From Magnetococcales bacterium (GTDB taxonomy: Bacteria; Pseudomonadota; Magnetococcia; Magnetococcales; Magnetaquicoccaceae), in contig JADGBT010000013.1 in the NCBI GenBank assembly GCA_015231375.1, forward strand, positions 1 to 64,000: a stretch of DNA of 64,000 nt, given 5' to 3'. The notes beneath the pieces were generated by a model. It ran no database searches and had not been told where the DNA came from. It saw nothing but the letters and a program-made list of their open reading frames with translations. Shown here piece by piece: positions 16,793 through 26,460 of this stretch (the stretch's first letter is position 1; every line of letters begins with the position of its first letter). The translations under genes were made by a program, and so were the position numbers.

Positions 16793-17935
16793 ATGAACAC
16801 GCCCGAACCTCCCATCACCGGACTGTCCGGCCTGCTCGACGAAGGGGGCAGACTCGACTATCAGGCCGTATTGCGCCTAGCCACCACCACGCCCGAACAA
16901 GACTTCATTCGACAGCTCGGACACTGGGTGCTGGCGGGTGACCGGGTGGTGCGGGGCAAGATCATCCCGGCCACCAGCGAGGTCTTCGAAACCGTCCGGT
17001 TTGAACCCGCCGCCAATCAACCGCTCCACGCGCCTTTGCCCGGCAATCTGGCCGAGGTGATCTACCTCTTCCACAAACCGACCCCGCCCGTGGATGGCGC
17101 ACACTCCTTCACCCTCGGTCGCACCGACGAAAACGACTTCATCATGCCCGATTACGCGGTATCCCGAACGCAAGCGGTGATTCACGTCTTTCGGGGCAAC
17201 CGTTTCCGGATCCGCTGCCTGGGAGGGTCCAATCCGATCCATGTGAACGGCGCCCCCCTGACCCGGGAACAACTGCTGCGCGAAGGGGATGTGATCGAAT
17301 TCGGACGCTTCCGGTTCCTCTTGCTGGCGCCGAGCGGTTTGTATTTCCGATTGAAAGGGATCCATGCCCAACCCCGCATCCGTCAGTTGATCAACTCCCT
17401 GGGACAGGCCGACTACAAAGCCTTGAAGGATTACGCCGAAAAACACAACGTGGACATCTTCTCCCAGTTGATGCGCTATCCGAGTCTGGTGGGATCGGGC
17501 GTGTTTCGCGGTTACGCCAGCCGCACCCCCGGCACCGACCCGGACGCCACCCACGCCTTTCTGCGCGATCTTTCGGAAGGACCGGACGCGGTCCCGTTCA
17601 AGGTTTTAGGCCGTTCCATCTTTCCCCTGATCCAGCCGGAACGCTCCGAGGAAAACAACCGGGAAGGGCTGACCATCGGTCGGGCGGTCGAAAACGATCT
17701 GGTGATGTCCGATGACGCCATCTCCAACCATCACGCCTGCATCCTCTTCGGCGCAACCGGACAGTATTTCATCCAGGATCTGCAATCCACCAACGGGGTT
17801 TTCGTCAACGGACACGAACTGAACCGGGAACCATGCGAACTGTTCGACAACGACAAGGTCAAAATCGGTCGTCACGAATTCACCATGATGTTTCCAAGCA
17901 ATCTGTTCTACCATCTGACCGGCGCGCGATTTTAG
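16793..17935 (+). CDS. Protein with two FHA domains
   Basis: A 380-residue cytoplasmic protein with two forkhead-associated phosphothreonine-binding domains. FHA1 (about 100-185) has FTLGRTDENDFIMPDYAVSR but lacks a clear SxxH, while FHA2 (about 290-370) is canonical: IGRAVENDLVMSDDAISNHH and QDLQSTNGVFVNGHEL. A helical linker of about 100 residues separates them. No kinase, phosphatase or secretion partner is adjacent, so the phosphoprotein recognised is unknown. The ATG at 16793 is preceded by a GGGAA sequence about nine bases upstream. Confidence 0.88.
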   Translation: MNTPEPPITGLSGLLDEGGRLDYQAVLRLATTTPEQDFIRQLGHWVLAGDRVVRGKIIPATSEVFETVRFEPAANQPLHAPLPGNLAEVIYLFHKPTPPVDGAHSFTLGRTDENDFIMPDYAVSRTQAVIHVFRGNRFRIRCLGGSNPIHVNGAPLTREQLLREGDVIEFGRFRFLLLAPSGLYFRLKGIHAQPRIRQLINSLGQADYKALKDYAEKHNVDIFSQLMRYPSLVGSGVFRGYASRTPGTDPDATHAFLRDLSEGPDAVPFKVLGRSIFPLIQPERSEENNREGLTIGRAVENDLVMSDDAISNHHACILFGATGQYFIQDLQSTNGVFVNGHELNREPCELFDNDKVKIGRHEFTMMFPSNLFYHLTGARF

Positions 17936-17976
17936 GAAGAAATCGCCATTCCAACACACAGGAGATTGAAAATACA

Positions 17977-18426
17977 ATGAAAATCTGGAACCGTACACGG
18001 ATCATGGCCTGGGGAGCGACACTGGTCGTGGCGGGTCTGATCCCGCTGGCCCAGGCCGAAGAACCCCTGCGCGCCACACTGTACAAATCCCCCCAGTGCG
18101 GCTGCTGCACCGGCTACGCGGAATTTCTCAAAAGCCAAGGCTACGCGGTCGAAACCGAAAACGTCGCCGACATGGATCCGCTCAAACGTTCCCTCGGCGT
18201 GCCCAAAGAGCTGGAATCCTGCCACACCACCCGCATCGGCGGCTATGTGGTGGAAGGTCATGTGCCGCTCAAGACCCTGCAACGGCTGTTGCAGGAAAAA
18301 CCCGCCATTCCCGGCATCGCCCTCGCCGGCATGCCCAGCGGCGTCCCCGGCATGCCCGGTCCCAAAGAGAAATTGACCATTCATACCCTGGAAAATCCCC
18401 CCAAGGTCTACGCCATCGAAGAGTGA
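17977..18426 (+). CDS. DUF411 metal-binding protein, exported
   Basis: A 149-residue DUF411 protein, a family often linked to copper handling in the periplasm. A Sec signal peptide ends near residue 27 (LIPLAQA). The thioredoxin-like core then begins with LYKSPQCGCCTGYAEFL, whose cysteines are at 41, 43 and 44, and includes ESCHTTRIGGYVVEGHVP. The C-terminal Met-rich loop (AGMPSGVPGMPG) could also contact copper. A ribosome site AGGAG lies 12 bases upstream. It is 41 bases after the FHA gene, perhaps in the same transcript. Confidence 0.9.
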   Translation: MKIWNRTRIMAWGATLVVAGLIPLAQAEEPLRATLYKSPQCGCCTGYAEFLKSQGYAVETENVADMDPLKRSLGVPKELESCHTTRIGGYVVEGHVPLKTLQRLLQEKPAIPGIALAGMPSGVPGMPGPKEKLTIHTLENPPKVYAIEE

Positions 18427-18730
18427 TCCCCCCCGCTCGTTGAATCGCATCCGGCCAACGCCTCAAAAAGACTGACGCGAGAAAAGGCCGGATGCGAAAA
18501 CACCTGGATATCCATTATCCCGCATTAAACAACAAAAAATCGATACAAAACCCGTCATCGCATCCAAAAAAGCTTGCATCCACTCTTTGCATCCTGGATC
18601 ATGGATTCTTGATGACTCCAAGATTTCCGAAGCCGCTCCTGCCCGACATCCCCGGCAATCCGAGTCGCCACCGCTTTCGACCTCCGTCACCACAAGGCCG
18701 ACGCCCCCGAACCCCAAAGGAACACACCTC
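18427..18730. other. Intergenic region upstream of the DUF2252 gene
   Basis: No gene seen. It is moderately AT-rich in its first half and likely holds the promoter for the DUF2252 gene; an AAAGGAA ribosome site lies at its right end. Confidence 0.5.
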
Positions 18731-19975
18731 ATGAGAAAAAACAGAGTTCTCGATCGGCTGCACGCCCTGATGCCCCACCTGACGCGACAAGACATCCTCA
18801 ACAAAATCCATCCAACCGACATCACCGACCCGCCCAGCGCGTTTCTGTTTTTCCGGGCCTTTGTTCCTTATTTCAGCGACGCCGTGGAAAGAAAACAGCT
18901 CCTGGACGCACTGGACATCGCCAAGAAACGCTATCGCTGCTGGTGCGTGGGAGATCCCCATCTGGAGAATTTCGGGGTTCTGGCGCAGTTCCGCCGACAC
19001 AAGCGGGAGCAGATCCTGTTCACCATGAACGACCCGGACGACGGGGGATACGGGTATCCGGCGATGGACCTGCTGCGCTACCTGACCGGTTGCCGTCTGG
19101 CGGGCCGGGATGTGGTGGGAAAGGGAAAGACGATCCATCACAGACTCAAGGCCATCATCCACGCCTATCGGCAAGGCCTGAAAGACGATCACTGGCCCAA
19201 AAGTCTGCATGCGGTTTTGGCGTTTCTCGACCAACGGGGCATCAAGGGGAAAACTCAAGACAAGGTGCGCGACGGGATGCAGCCCGGTTGCACCGCAGAT
19301 CCCAAAGGCTTCAACGCCGCCACGGGCACCTTGATCCGTGAGAATTCAAGCGAAAGCCACTACAGCATTTCCACCCAGGAACAGTCGCTGATCCGGGCCA
19401 AAATCGCCCAGGAGTTCTCCGATCACTACACACTCAGCGACCTGATCCAGTTTTCCAAACAATCCGGGGGATCGGGAGGCTTGATTCAGTACCGGGTTCT
19501 CCTGAAACGCCGGAAATCGGCCCGGAAAAAATGGCCGAAATGGGTGATCCTCGATGTGAAACCCCTGGTACGCGCCGGGATTTATCCCGTGTTCCGAGAC
19601 CACCTGACCCCCCGCGTCTCCACCTCCCTGGATCCAAAGATCATCCGGAAACGGGCCAATACCAGTCTGCGCCGGGAACGGGTCGGGAATCACTGTTATT
19701 TCAACCGGGCTACCGTCCTGGACAGCATGGGACCGTTTCTGTTGCGGGTCCGGTGGCGTGGGCAATTCAATGTCAACACCCAAAAACATGTCGAAAAAGA
19801 TCATGCCCTCATGCGCGCCGAAGCCTGGGTGATGGGCATGGTCCACCGCAAGACCCTGCGCCACCGCGCCACCTATCGGCAACAACTGAACCAGACCCAT
19901 ACCCAATCCACGCTGCTGAAGCAATCCAAACAACTGGCAAAACAGATGCGCCAGGCTTTCCGCTGCGTCCAGTGA
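18731..19975 (+). CDS. DUF2252 family protein
   Basis: A 414-residue protein of DUF2252, a family with a kinase-like fold but no assigned reaction. Family landmarks: FLFFRAFVPYF, the WCVGDPHLENFGV motif near residue 70 (catalytic-loop-like) and MNDPDDGGYGYPAMDLLRYLTG. The C-terminal half is very basic (RRKSARKKWPKW, IIRKRANTSLRRERVG). The ATG at 18731 has AAAGGAA about nine bases upstream; longer in-frame starts lack a ribosome site. It is not obviously linked to its neighbours. The next gene is convergent, with short repeats between. Confidence 0.82.
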   Translation: MRKNRVLDRLHALMPHLTRQDILNKIHPTDITDPPSAFLFFRAFVPYFSDAVERKQLLDALDIAKKRYRCWCVGDPHLENFGVLAQFRRHKREQILFTMNDPDDGGYGYPAMDLLRYLTGCRLAGRDVVGKGKTIHHRLKAIIHAYRQGLKDDHWPKSLHAVLAFLDQRGIKGKTQDKVRDGMQPGCTADPKGFNAATGTLIRENSSESHYSISTQEQSLIRAKIAQEFSDHYTLSDLIQFSKQSGGSGGLIQYRVLLKRRKSARKKWPKWVILDVKPLVRAGIYPVFRDHLTPRVSTSLDPKIIRKRANTSLRRERVGNHCYFNRATVLDSMGPFLLRVRWRGQFNVNTQKHVEKDHALMRAEAWVMGMVHRKTLRHRATYRQQLNQTHTQSTLLKQSKQLAKQMRQAFRCVQ

Positions 19976-20014
19976 GGGCACGGGATCGTCACCTGCGACC
20001 ACGATCCCAACCAA

Positions 20015-20061
20015 CCGCGACGATCCCCGCGACGATCACGCCTCTCACCGCCGCGACGATC
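20015..20061 (+). repeat. Three copies of an 11-mer between convergent genes
   Basis: CCGCGACGATC occurs at 20015-20025, 20027-20037 and 20051-20061, the last one inside the 3-prime end of the Sel1-repeat gene. Purpose unknown. Confidence 0.7.
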
Positions 20062-20659
20062 CACTTCCCTGACGAAAGCCCGGCGGCGCAAATACCAAAG
20101 GCTCGCCGGGCTGCCACTGTCTGGCTCTCTCCCTGGCCCGGGCGATCCGGGCCGGGGTCATCCGGGCAGCCACGGTGGCGCAAAACCGACACGGGTCATC
20201 CCCCTGCCCGCTCCGTTGGCGGTCGCGCGCCATCTGGGCCAGATACTGCCACTGGTAGGAGCGTTCATCATCCTGAACCAGCCCCTGCCCTTTTTCATAC
20301 ATCCAGCCCAGATTGCGCCGCGCCAGCACATGTCCCTGCTCTGCGGCCATCAAGAACCATCGGGCCGCCTCGCGGTAATCCCTGGCCACGCCCTTGCCAT
20401 TGTCGTACAAGGTTCCTACGCCATTCTGGGCCTCGGCGTTACCTTGCGCCGCCGCCAGACGATACCAGCGCATGGCCTGGCGATACTCCACAGCCACGCC
20501 CCGGCCTTCGTGAAACATCTGTCCCAGCTTGAGTTGCGCTTTCACATCCCCCTGTTCGGCCTGACGGATCCAGGCGTCCCATGGGGCGGCTTCCCCGCTG
20601 ACCGGCATCCACCCCATTCCCAGCCAGACCAGGATCCACAGCCGGAATCGCAAGGCCAT
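20045..20659 (-). CDS. Exported Sel1-repeat (TPR-like) protein
   Basis: A 204-residue protein with a signal peptide (cleavage near SGEA, residue 23) and about three Sel1 repeats of 36 residues: QAEQGDVKAQLKLGQMFHEG, AAAQGNAEAQNGVGTLYDNG and AAEQGHVLARRNLGWMYEKG. A CRFC pair lies in the C-terminal part. Sel1 proteins are usually scaffolds for protein contacts, here periplasmic. The ribosome site GAGGTGGGAA is close to the ATG. Transcription is probably shared with the beta-barrel gene 35 bases upstream. Confidence 0.87.
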   Translation of the reverse strand: MALRFRLWILVWLGMGWMPVSGEAAPWDAWIRQAEQGDVKAQLKLGQMFHEGRGVAVEYRQAMRWYRLAAAQGNAEAQNGVGTLYDNGKGVARDYREAARWFLMAAEQGHVLARRNLGWMYEKGQGLVQDDERSYQWQYLAQMARDRQRSGQGDDPCRFCATVAARMTPARIARARERARQWQPGEPLVFAPPGFRQGSGSSRR

Positions 20660-20694
20660 ATTCCCACCTCAAAAAAGGGCCGACGACCACCCGC

Positions 20695-21828
20695 TCAAAA
20701 ACCCCCGGCCACCCCCACCGTGACCAATCCATAACGGCTCTCGAACTTGTGGGCGCTGAAGGCGTTGTAGGTGAAAGGAATCTCCCCGACGAATTGATTG
20801 GCCATCAGTTGTCCGCGCAAGAAAAGACCCGCATGCTCGAACAGCGGGAACGGGGGCTTGTATCCCACCTCCCCGGTGACAAAATGGTTGACATCGATGA
20901 CCGTCTTGCCCATTTGCGTTACCGCGTCATCCACATCCCGGTTCCATTTCACGAAACGGTAGCCCAAACGAGCGCGCCATTGGGGACTCATCCAGGCATA
21001 CATGCCACCCGCCTGATAATAGTTCGATTCATAACCGATATTCATCCCCTCGGGAACGTCCTGACCATTCGGGGAGGGCACCTTGAAATCCAGCACCCGC
21101 CCGCACTGGCTGATGCACACCCCGGAAATGCCCCGCGCACCATCCGACAGAGTGTACGGTTTGAGCAAAAACTGACCACTCGCGGTCAAACCGCCCACAG
21201 ACAGTCCGGTGACATCCACGCTGTCAAACTCGACCGTACTCTTTCCGTAACTGACAAACATGGATAACGTGGTATTGTTGGTCATGTTCCAGGTATTGAT
21301 CAGGTCCAATTGCACCTGATCATCCCGAGGTTCTTCCACCCGGATCTGCTGGGTGGTCACACTGGTTCCCCCCATGGTGACCGTGGAGGGGGATCCCTTG
21401 ACCGCCTCGGAGGCCGAATCCCGCCAGGCGCTCAGACGCAACGCCACAGAAGGAAAAACGCCGAACGACGGCACCACCTGGAACTGCGCCGCTCCGTGCA
21501 AGGTGACGCTTTCGCCGCTGTCGTAAGGGGTGATCACTTTTCTGGACCAGACGCCCCCATCCACCCACAAACGACGGCTCAGCGCCAGCCCCCCACGGGC
21601 ATGGGCACCCCGATAATCCCCGATGGCGCTATTTCTGGGATCGGTCTCCCCGCGCATGTTGAACAGATCCACCGTGCTGTTCATCACGTCCATGCCCACC
21701 TCCCCCTCGCCGTGCCAAGCCTCAAAGCCTGGATTGGCGTTGAGAAACTCATCCAAAGGCGCGGCGCGCAACCCGGTCGAAACCATCAACCCACCCAGCA
21801 CGGACAGCCAAACCCATCTGTATTTCAT
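20695..21828 (-). CDS. Outer-membrane beta-barrel protein, unknown family
   Basis: A 377-residue protein with a signal peptide (MKYRWVWLSVLGGLMVSTGLRAA). The mature part alternates polar and hydrophobic residues in many short strands and ends in a terminal Phe (VGVAGGF), typical of an outer-membrane barrel recognised by BAM. One loop carries two cysteines (GVCISQCGR) that may form a disulfide. No channel or transporter family is recognised. An ATG one codon upstream (21831) is equally possible; neither has a strong ribosome site. The lipoprotein gene upstream is separated by a strong terminator, so this gene has its own promoter. Confidence 0.7.
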   Translation of the reverse strand: MKYRWVWLSVLGGLMVSTGLRAAPLDEFLNANPGFEAWHGEGEVGMDVMNSTVDLFNMRGETDPRNSAIGDYRGAHARGGLALSRRLWVDGGVWSRKVITPYDSGESVTLHGAAQFQVVPSFGVFPSVALRLSAWRDSASEAVKGSPSTVTMGGTSVTTQQIRVEEPRDDQVQLDLINTWNMTNNTTLSMFVSYGKSTVEFDSVDVTGLSVGGLTASGQFLLKPYTLSDGARGISGVCISQCGRVLDFKVPSPNGQDVPEGMNIGYESNYYQAGGMYAWMSPQWRARLGYRFVKWNRDVDDAVTQMGKTVIDVNHFVTGEVGYKPPFPLFEHAGLFLRGQLMANQFVGEIPFTYNAFSAHKFESRYGLVTVGVAGGF

Positions 21829-21913
21829 CATGATGTTTTCACTTTTCATATCCGGGTTGAACCAGCAACAGGCTTTCGCGGTCCCATGATACCGCCAGTG
21901 TCCGACATTTCTC

Positions 21914-21950
21914 AAAAAAAAACGCGCCCACAGCGGGGCGCGTTTTTTTT
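21914..21950 (-). terminator. Rho-independent terminator after the Ser/Thr/Ala-rich lipoprotein gene
   Basis: A hairpin with ACGCGCCC arms is flanked by A- and T-runs, 20 bases past the stop of the upstream minus-strand gene. Confidence 0.9.
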
Positions 21951-21969
21951 GGTACGCAAACAAACGTTC

Positions 21970-23811
21970 TTACTGGGCAGAAATCGTGCCCTGAACGGTC
22001 GAGAACGGCTTCGCGGTCGATGTGGAACAGGAAGTCGAAGACTCGGTGGAGTTACAAGCCGACAGGGGCAGACCCGAGATGGTCACCTTGTAATAGTAGT
22101 TGCCCTTGCTGCCATTGGCATCCAGGGATGTGGCGGACAACTGACTGAACAGACCCGCCACGTTCACATTGAGAAGCGTCGCGGCGGTGCCAGAGGTGAT
22201 GGTGGACAACACATCCAGACCGGAGTTGTTCAACGTGGCCGTGGCGGCAGCGGTGGAACTGGCGGTGTAGTAGCTCACGGGAGCCACGCTACCGGCCGGC
22301 GCGGTCAACGTGAGGGTGGTGCCGGTGCTGGTCCAGTTGAGGGAGGTATTGACCGAGATGTAGCGTTCGCCGGCATCACGGGTCGCATTGGTGCCATCCA
22401 CCAAGGTGGCTGTCACGACCGCCACGCCGGAACCCTTGGTACCGTCGAGGTTGGCCATGGAGAACTGGACGACCGGGGCGATACCCGTGCCCTTGCCGAC
22501 ATTGCTCAGGTTGGTGGCGCTGAGAGCGGAGGGGAAATTGGCGGTCATGACACCGGCGCTATCCACAGTCTGGCTCATGGTGGCGGAGGTCTGGGAAGCC
22601 GTGGTTCCGAGGGGGTAATCCATCACCATCACGGAGGGCTGAACCCGGAAGTTGACGGCATTCAAAGCCGCCCCGGCGGTGGTGGAGATCGTGCTGACCG
22701 CGCTGGTGGCGCTGGTATTCATGGTGGCGAGGGACTCACCCGTGGGCACGGTCAAGGAAGCCGACCCACCGGTCGTAGCGGCAGTGATGGCCGTGTTCAT
22801 CGCGGTTTCCATCGCGGTGCTGAAGACACCCAGCGCCTTGGCGACTTTGACATCGCTCTGCATCTGCTGCTGGAAGGCGGTGGAGAGAGAGGACAGAATG
22901 GAGGTGGTGGCCAACGTGCCCGCAGAAGCCATCGTGGTACTCGTGGCAGAGACGGTGTTACGGGTCAGGCTACCGGTGAGAACCTCGGCGCTGACGACCG
23001 CCTTCTGGGTGCTGACCAGGGCTTCCAGGCTGGTGAGGCTGAGGGTTGTGGCACCGATCGTCACGCCGGTGGAACTGTTAGCACCCACCAACTGCTGTCC
23101 AATCGCCTGCATGGCAGCCGCGACATTGGCCGTATTGGCCGAACCCAGGGAACTAGTCAGACGACGAACCACTTCACCCGCCGCGTCGGCGGCACTGGAG
23201 AAGGCGGTCGTCTGGGCCGTGGTGGTGATGGGGGTGGTCATGGGATTGAAGCCGGAAACACTGGCATCCGCACCGAAGCCAAAGGACTTGAGAACGGCGG
23301 TGGACGCCGTGGTGACCAACTGGCTCTGCTCCGAGGTGGATTTGCCGGCCATGGCGGTCAAGGAACCACCGGCAGCGGCCTGCATGGCATAGGCCATCAT
23401 GGTGGTTTGGGGCGACAGGTTGGCCGTGGTCTGCGAGGTATTCATCACCAGGGATCGCAGGGTCAGGTCATTGGTTTTGCCCGTGGTTTTGTCCGTACCG
23501 CCACTCACTTCGATGCGCAAAGGAGGCAGACAGGCGGAAGGAACGGCCAGGGAGTATTTGCCTTCGCTGGTGGTGGGCCCACTGACACAAGCGGTGGCGT
23601 CGTCACGGGAGTAGACATTGACGGTCGCGGCCATGAGCAGACCGTCGCTGGCCAAACCGCCAACCGTGGTGGTGGTATCCGGGGTGGTGGTGGTAGTGCT
23701 GCCACCGCCGCCGCCACAAGCCGCCGTTCCGACAACCAACGCCATGGCGCCGGCCACGGCCAAAAAGGTGCTGCCCTTGGAATTCATGGATTGAAGAACC
23801 CACTGTCTCAT
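21970..23811 (-). CDS. Large Ser/Thr/Ala-rich surface lipoprotein
   Basis: A 613-residue secreted lipoprotein. The signal peptide ends in VVGTAAC, a good lipobox (Cys near residue 32), followed by a GGGGG spacer and a threonine run. A short carboxypeptidase-regulatory-like segment follows (VGGLASDGLLMAATVNVYSRD). The rest is dominated by Ala, Ser and Thr with long helical or repetitive stretches (AAITAATTGGSASLTVPTG). Paired cysteines occur at both ends. The ATG at 23811 has AGGAG 11 bases upstream, and a start at 23787 is the alternative. No enzymatic domain is recognised; it may be a surface adhesin or structural lipoprotein. The downstream barrel gene may be its partner, but a terminator separates them. 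Confidence 0.75.
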   Translation of the reverse strand: MRQWVLQSMNSKGSTFLAVAGAMALVVGTAACGGGGGSTTTTTPDTTTTVGGLASDGLLMAATVNVYSRDDATACVSGPTTSEGKYSLAVPSACLPPLRIEVSGGTDKTTGKTNDLTLRSLVMNTSQTTANLSPQTTMMAYAMQAAAGGSLTAMAGKSTSEQSQLVTTASTAVLKSFGFGADASVSGFNPMTTPITTTAQTTAFSSAADAAGEVVRRLTSSLGSANTANVAAAMQAIGQQLVGANSSTGVTIGATTLSLTSLEALVSTQKAVVSAEVLTGSLTRNTVSATSTTMASAGTLATTSILSSLSTAFQQQMQSDVKVAKALGVFSTAMETAMNTAITAATTGGSASLTVPTGESLATMNTSATSAVSTISTTAGAALNAVNFRVQPSVMVMDYPLGTTASQTSATMSQTVDSAGVMTANFPSALSATNLSNVGKGTGIAPVVQFSMANLDGTKGSGVAVVTATLVDGTNATRDAGERYISVNTSLNWTSTGTTLTLTAPAGSVAPVSYYTASSTAAATATLNNSGLDVLSTITSGTAATLLNVNVAGLFSQLSATSLDANGSKGNYYYKVTISGLPLSACNSTESSTSCSTSTAKPFSTVQGTISAQ

Positions 23812-24198
23812 TTTTAACAAACTCCTGTACAAGAAAACATTAGAAAAGTTCGACGCACCCAACGCGGGGGTCTTGGTTTATCATCTCAAACGAAAGCGTC
23901 TTGCCAAACAGACACGATTTGATTCGGATGGATTGACGGATTGCAAACCCGCTGGTGCCTACTGTGATCAAGCCCAATAATGGTCAGAATTTTTACAAAT
24001 TCAATCTATGATGCGTTCACGACGAAACGATGTCAAGATTTTTTTTCAACCCCTGCTCGGATAGGCTGCCTTCAAGATTTGCCGATATCGATTGCTCTGC
24101 CCCTATTAGACCTTTCCCATCCAAAAAAGACAACCAAAAAAAACAAATCACCCTATAAATCCGATAACAGCAATCCAATCTCCAGTCAAGCTTCTTTA
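23812..24198. other. AT-rich intergenic region between parC and the lipoprotein gene
   Basis: No credible gene. It contains the promoter region of the lipoprotein gene, including AT-rich tracts near 23980-24180, and the 3-prime flank of parC. No terminator hairpin was identified for parC. Confidence 0.5.
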
Positions 24199-26460
24199 CT
24201 AAAACATCTCCCGCGTATATCCCTTGCCCGCCTCCCAGGGCGAAACCCCGGTACCCACGAAAACCGCCCCGGAGAGAAATCCATGGGGCAGCATGGCGCC
24301 ACGGGTGGCCCGGCGACCCCGCCACACGGTCAAATCCGTGAAGGTCTTTTGCCGTTTGCCGGTATCCAGGGTGATGCCGTCTTCGGGCCGGAAGGTGATG
24401 GCATCCATCAACACCTCATCCGACAGCAGAAACTGAATCCGCACCCCCTGCCCCCGGGACAACAGGGGAAACTCTTCCAACGCGCACACCAGCAGCTTGC
24501 GACCCCGACCGATGGCCGCCACCTCGCTGCCCTTGACCGGATGCAGATGCAACAAGGCGTCGTTGGGTTTCAGGGTCAGCCACTGCTTGCCGTCGCGACG
24601 ACTGGCGATCAGGTCCGCTCCCGACACCCGGAACCCCTGGCCCAGACGGGTGACCACGAAATACTCCCGCTCCGGATCCGGAGCCATCACCCACACCGCC
24701 GCATCCCCGCCTTCGATGTTGAACAGCACGGTCAGCGGATCGCCGAATCCCTTTCCCGCCGGCAGACGGTCCGCCAGCATGGAAAACGCCTTGCCCGACG
24801 CGGTGACGAAGGTGATCTGATCGTTGGCATGGGCCTTGATCACCATCAGAAGTCCATCCTCTCCCTTGAAACGCAGCTTGTCGGCCACGATCTCCTCGTG
24901 TCCGCGCACGGTCCGCACCCAGCCCATGCGGGAGAGGATCACGGTCACCGCCTCTCTGGGGGTCAAATCCTCGGGTTTCAGGATCACCTCCGGGGGAGGC
25001 GCTCCGGCCAACTCGGTACGGCGGGGATCGGCGAACTCCTGACGGGTCAGACGCAACTCCCCCTCGATGGCCGCCCACATCAGACGATCATCGGCGAGCA
25101 TGGCGGTCAACTCCCGCGCTCTGGCCTCCTTGTCGGCCATCTCCTTGCGGATTTCCATCTCCTCCAGCCGCCGCAGGGCGCGCAACCGGAGATTCAACAC
25201 CGCTTCGGCCTGCTCCCGGTCCAGCCCGAAACGGGCCATGAGCACCGGAGCCGGCTCGTCGTGCTCCTTGATGATCGCCACCACCTCATCGATATTGAGA
25301 TGGGCGATCAGATGGGCGGACAACAAATGCAACCGCTCGCCGATACGCGCCAACTCGAAACGGGCGCGGCGACCATGCACCTCGAAACGATGAGCCAGCC
25401 ACGCCTTGAGCAGACTGGCCAGATCCAGCACCCTGGGACGCCCCTGGTCGATGACGTTGAAATTCATCGTCACCCGGGTCTCCAGGTCGGTATTCTTGTA
25501 AAGATAGGCCAGCACCATCTCCGGATCCACCCGGCTGGATTTGGGCTCCAGCACGATCCGCACCCGTTCGTCGGACTCGTCGCGCACATCTTCCAGAAAC
25601 ATGCACTTGTGTTCGACGATCAACTCGGCGATGCGCTCGATCAGGCGGGATTTTTGCACCTGATAGGGGATTTCGGTCACCACCAGCCGCCACGCCCCCC
25701 GGGGCAGATCCTCCCGGAGGATCCGGGCCCGTAAGCGCAAGGTGCCGCGACCGGTCTCGTAGATGGCCAGCCGTTCGGCCCGCTCCGCCACCACCACCCC
25801 GCCGGTGGGAAAATCCGGACCCGGCACGATGTCGAGCAAACGATCCACCGTGGCATCGGGTTCGTGGATCAAAAGCAGACAGGCGTCGAGGATTTCGCCG
25901 ACGTTGTGGGGCGGGATCGAGGTGGACATGCCCACCGCGATCCCGGTGGAACCATTGGCCAGCAGATTGGGAAAACGGGAAGGCAGAACGGTCGGCTCTT
26001 CCAGGGAACCGTCGTAGGTGGCGGCGAACTCCACCACGTCGAGGTTGAGATCCTCCATCATCGCCCGCGCGGCCACGGTGAGGCGGGCTTCGGTATAGCG
26101 CATGGCCGCCGCGCCATCGCCATCGATGTTGCCGAAGTTCCCCTGGCCATCCACCAGGGGATAACGGACCGCGAACTCCTGGGCCAGTCGCACCATGGCG
26201 TCGTAGGCGGCCTGATCCCCGTGGGGATGGAATTTGCCGATCACGTCGCCCACCACCCGGGCGGACTTCTTGTAGGGCGACCCCGGATCCAGGTTCAGCG
26301 CGCGCATGGCGAACAGAATGCGCCGATGGACCGGTTTCAATCCATCGCGGACATCGGGCAAGGAACGGCTGATGATCGTGGAGAGGGCATAAGCGAGATA
26401 ACGGGTCTCCAACTCCAGCCGCAACGGGGCGTCAACGATGACGCCGGCTTCAGGAGTCAA
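24199..26460 (-). CDS. parC: DNA topoisomerase IV subunit A
   Basis: A 753-residue type IIA topoisomerase A subunit, the length of proteobacterial ParC. The active-site Tyr lies in [10 protein letters not shown], with the conserved [12 protein letters not shown] and [18 protein letters not shown] segments upstream. The C-terminal domain lacks the GyrA box, so ParC is favoured over GyrA. The start is TTG at 26460, overlapping the recA stop (TTGA) with GGAGGGGAT just upstream, which is translational coupling. It sits directly after recA; parE is not in the window. Confidence 0.93.
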   Translation of the reverse strand: MTPEAGVIVDAPLRLELETRYLAYALSTIISRSLPDVRDGLKPVHRRILFAMRALNLDPGSPYKKSARVVGDVIGKFHPHGDQAAYDAMVRLAQEFAVRYPLVDGQGNFGNIDGDGAAAMRYTEARLTVAARAMMEDLNLDVVEFAATYDGSLEEPTVLPSRFPNLLANGSTGIAVGMSTSIPPHNVGEILDACLLLIHEPDATVDRLLDIVPGPDFPTGGVVVAERAERLAIYETGRGTLRLRARILREDLPRGAWRLVVTEIPYQVQKSRLIERIAELIVEHKCMFLEDVRDESDERVRIVLEPKSSRVDPEMVLAYLYKNTDLETRVTMNFNVIDQGRPRVLDLASLLKAWLAHRFEVHGRRARFELARIGERLHLLSAHLIAHLNIDEVVAIIKEHDEPAPVLMARFGLDREQAEAVLNLRLRALRRLEEMEIRKEMADKEARARELTAMLADDRLMWAAIEGELRLTRQEFADPRRTELAGAPPPEVILKPEDLTPREAVTVILSRMGWVRTVRGHEEIVADKLRFKGEDGLLMVIKAHANDQITFVTASGKAFSMLADRLPAGKGFGDPLTVLFNIEGGDAAVWVMAPDPEREYFVVTRLGQGFRVSGADLIASRRDGKQWLTLKPNDALLHLHPVKGSEVAAIGRGRKLLVCALEEFPLLSRGQGVRIQFLLSDEVLMDAITFRPEDGITLDTGKRQKTFTDLTVWRGRRATRGAMLPHGFLSGAVFVGTGVSPWEAGKGYTREMF

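Noticed and set aside
21310-23817. Plus-strand open frame opposite the lipoprotein gene
   Set aside because: It is rich in Gly/Arg/His, has no recognisable domain or ribosome site, and mirrors the lipoprotein gene.
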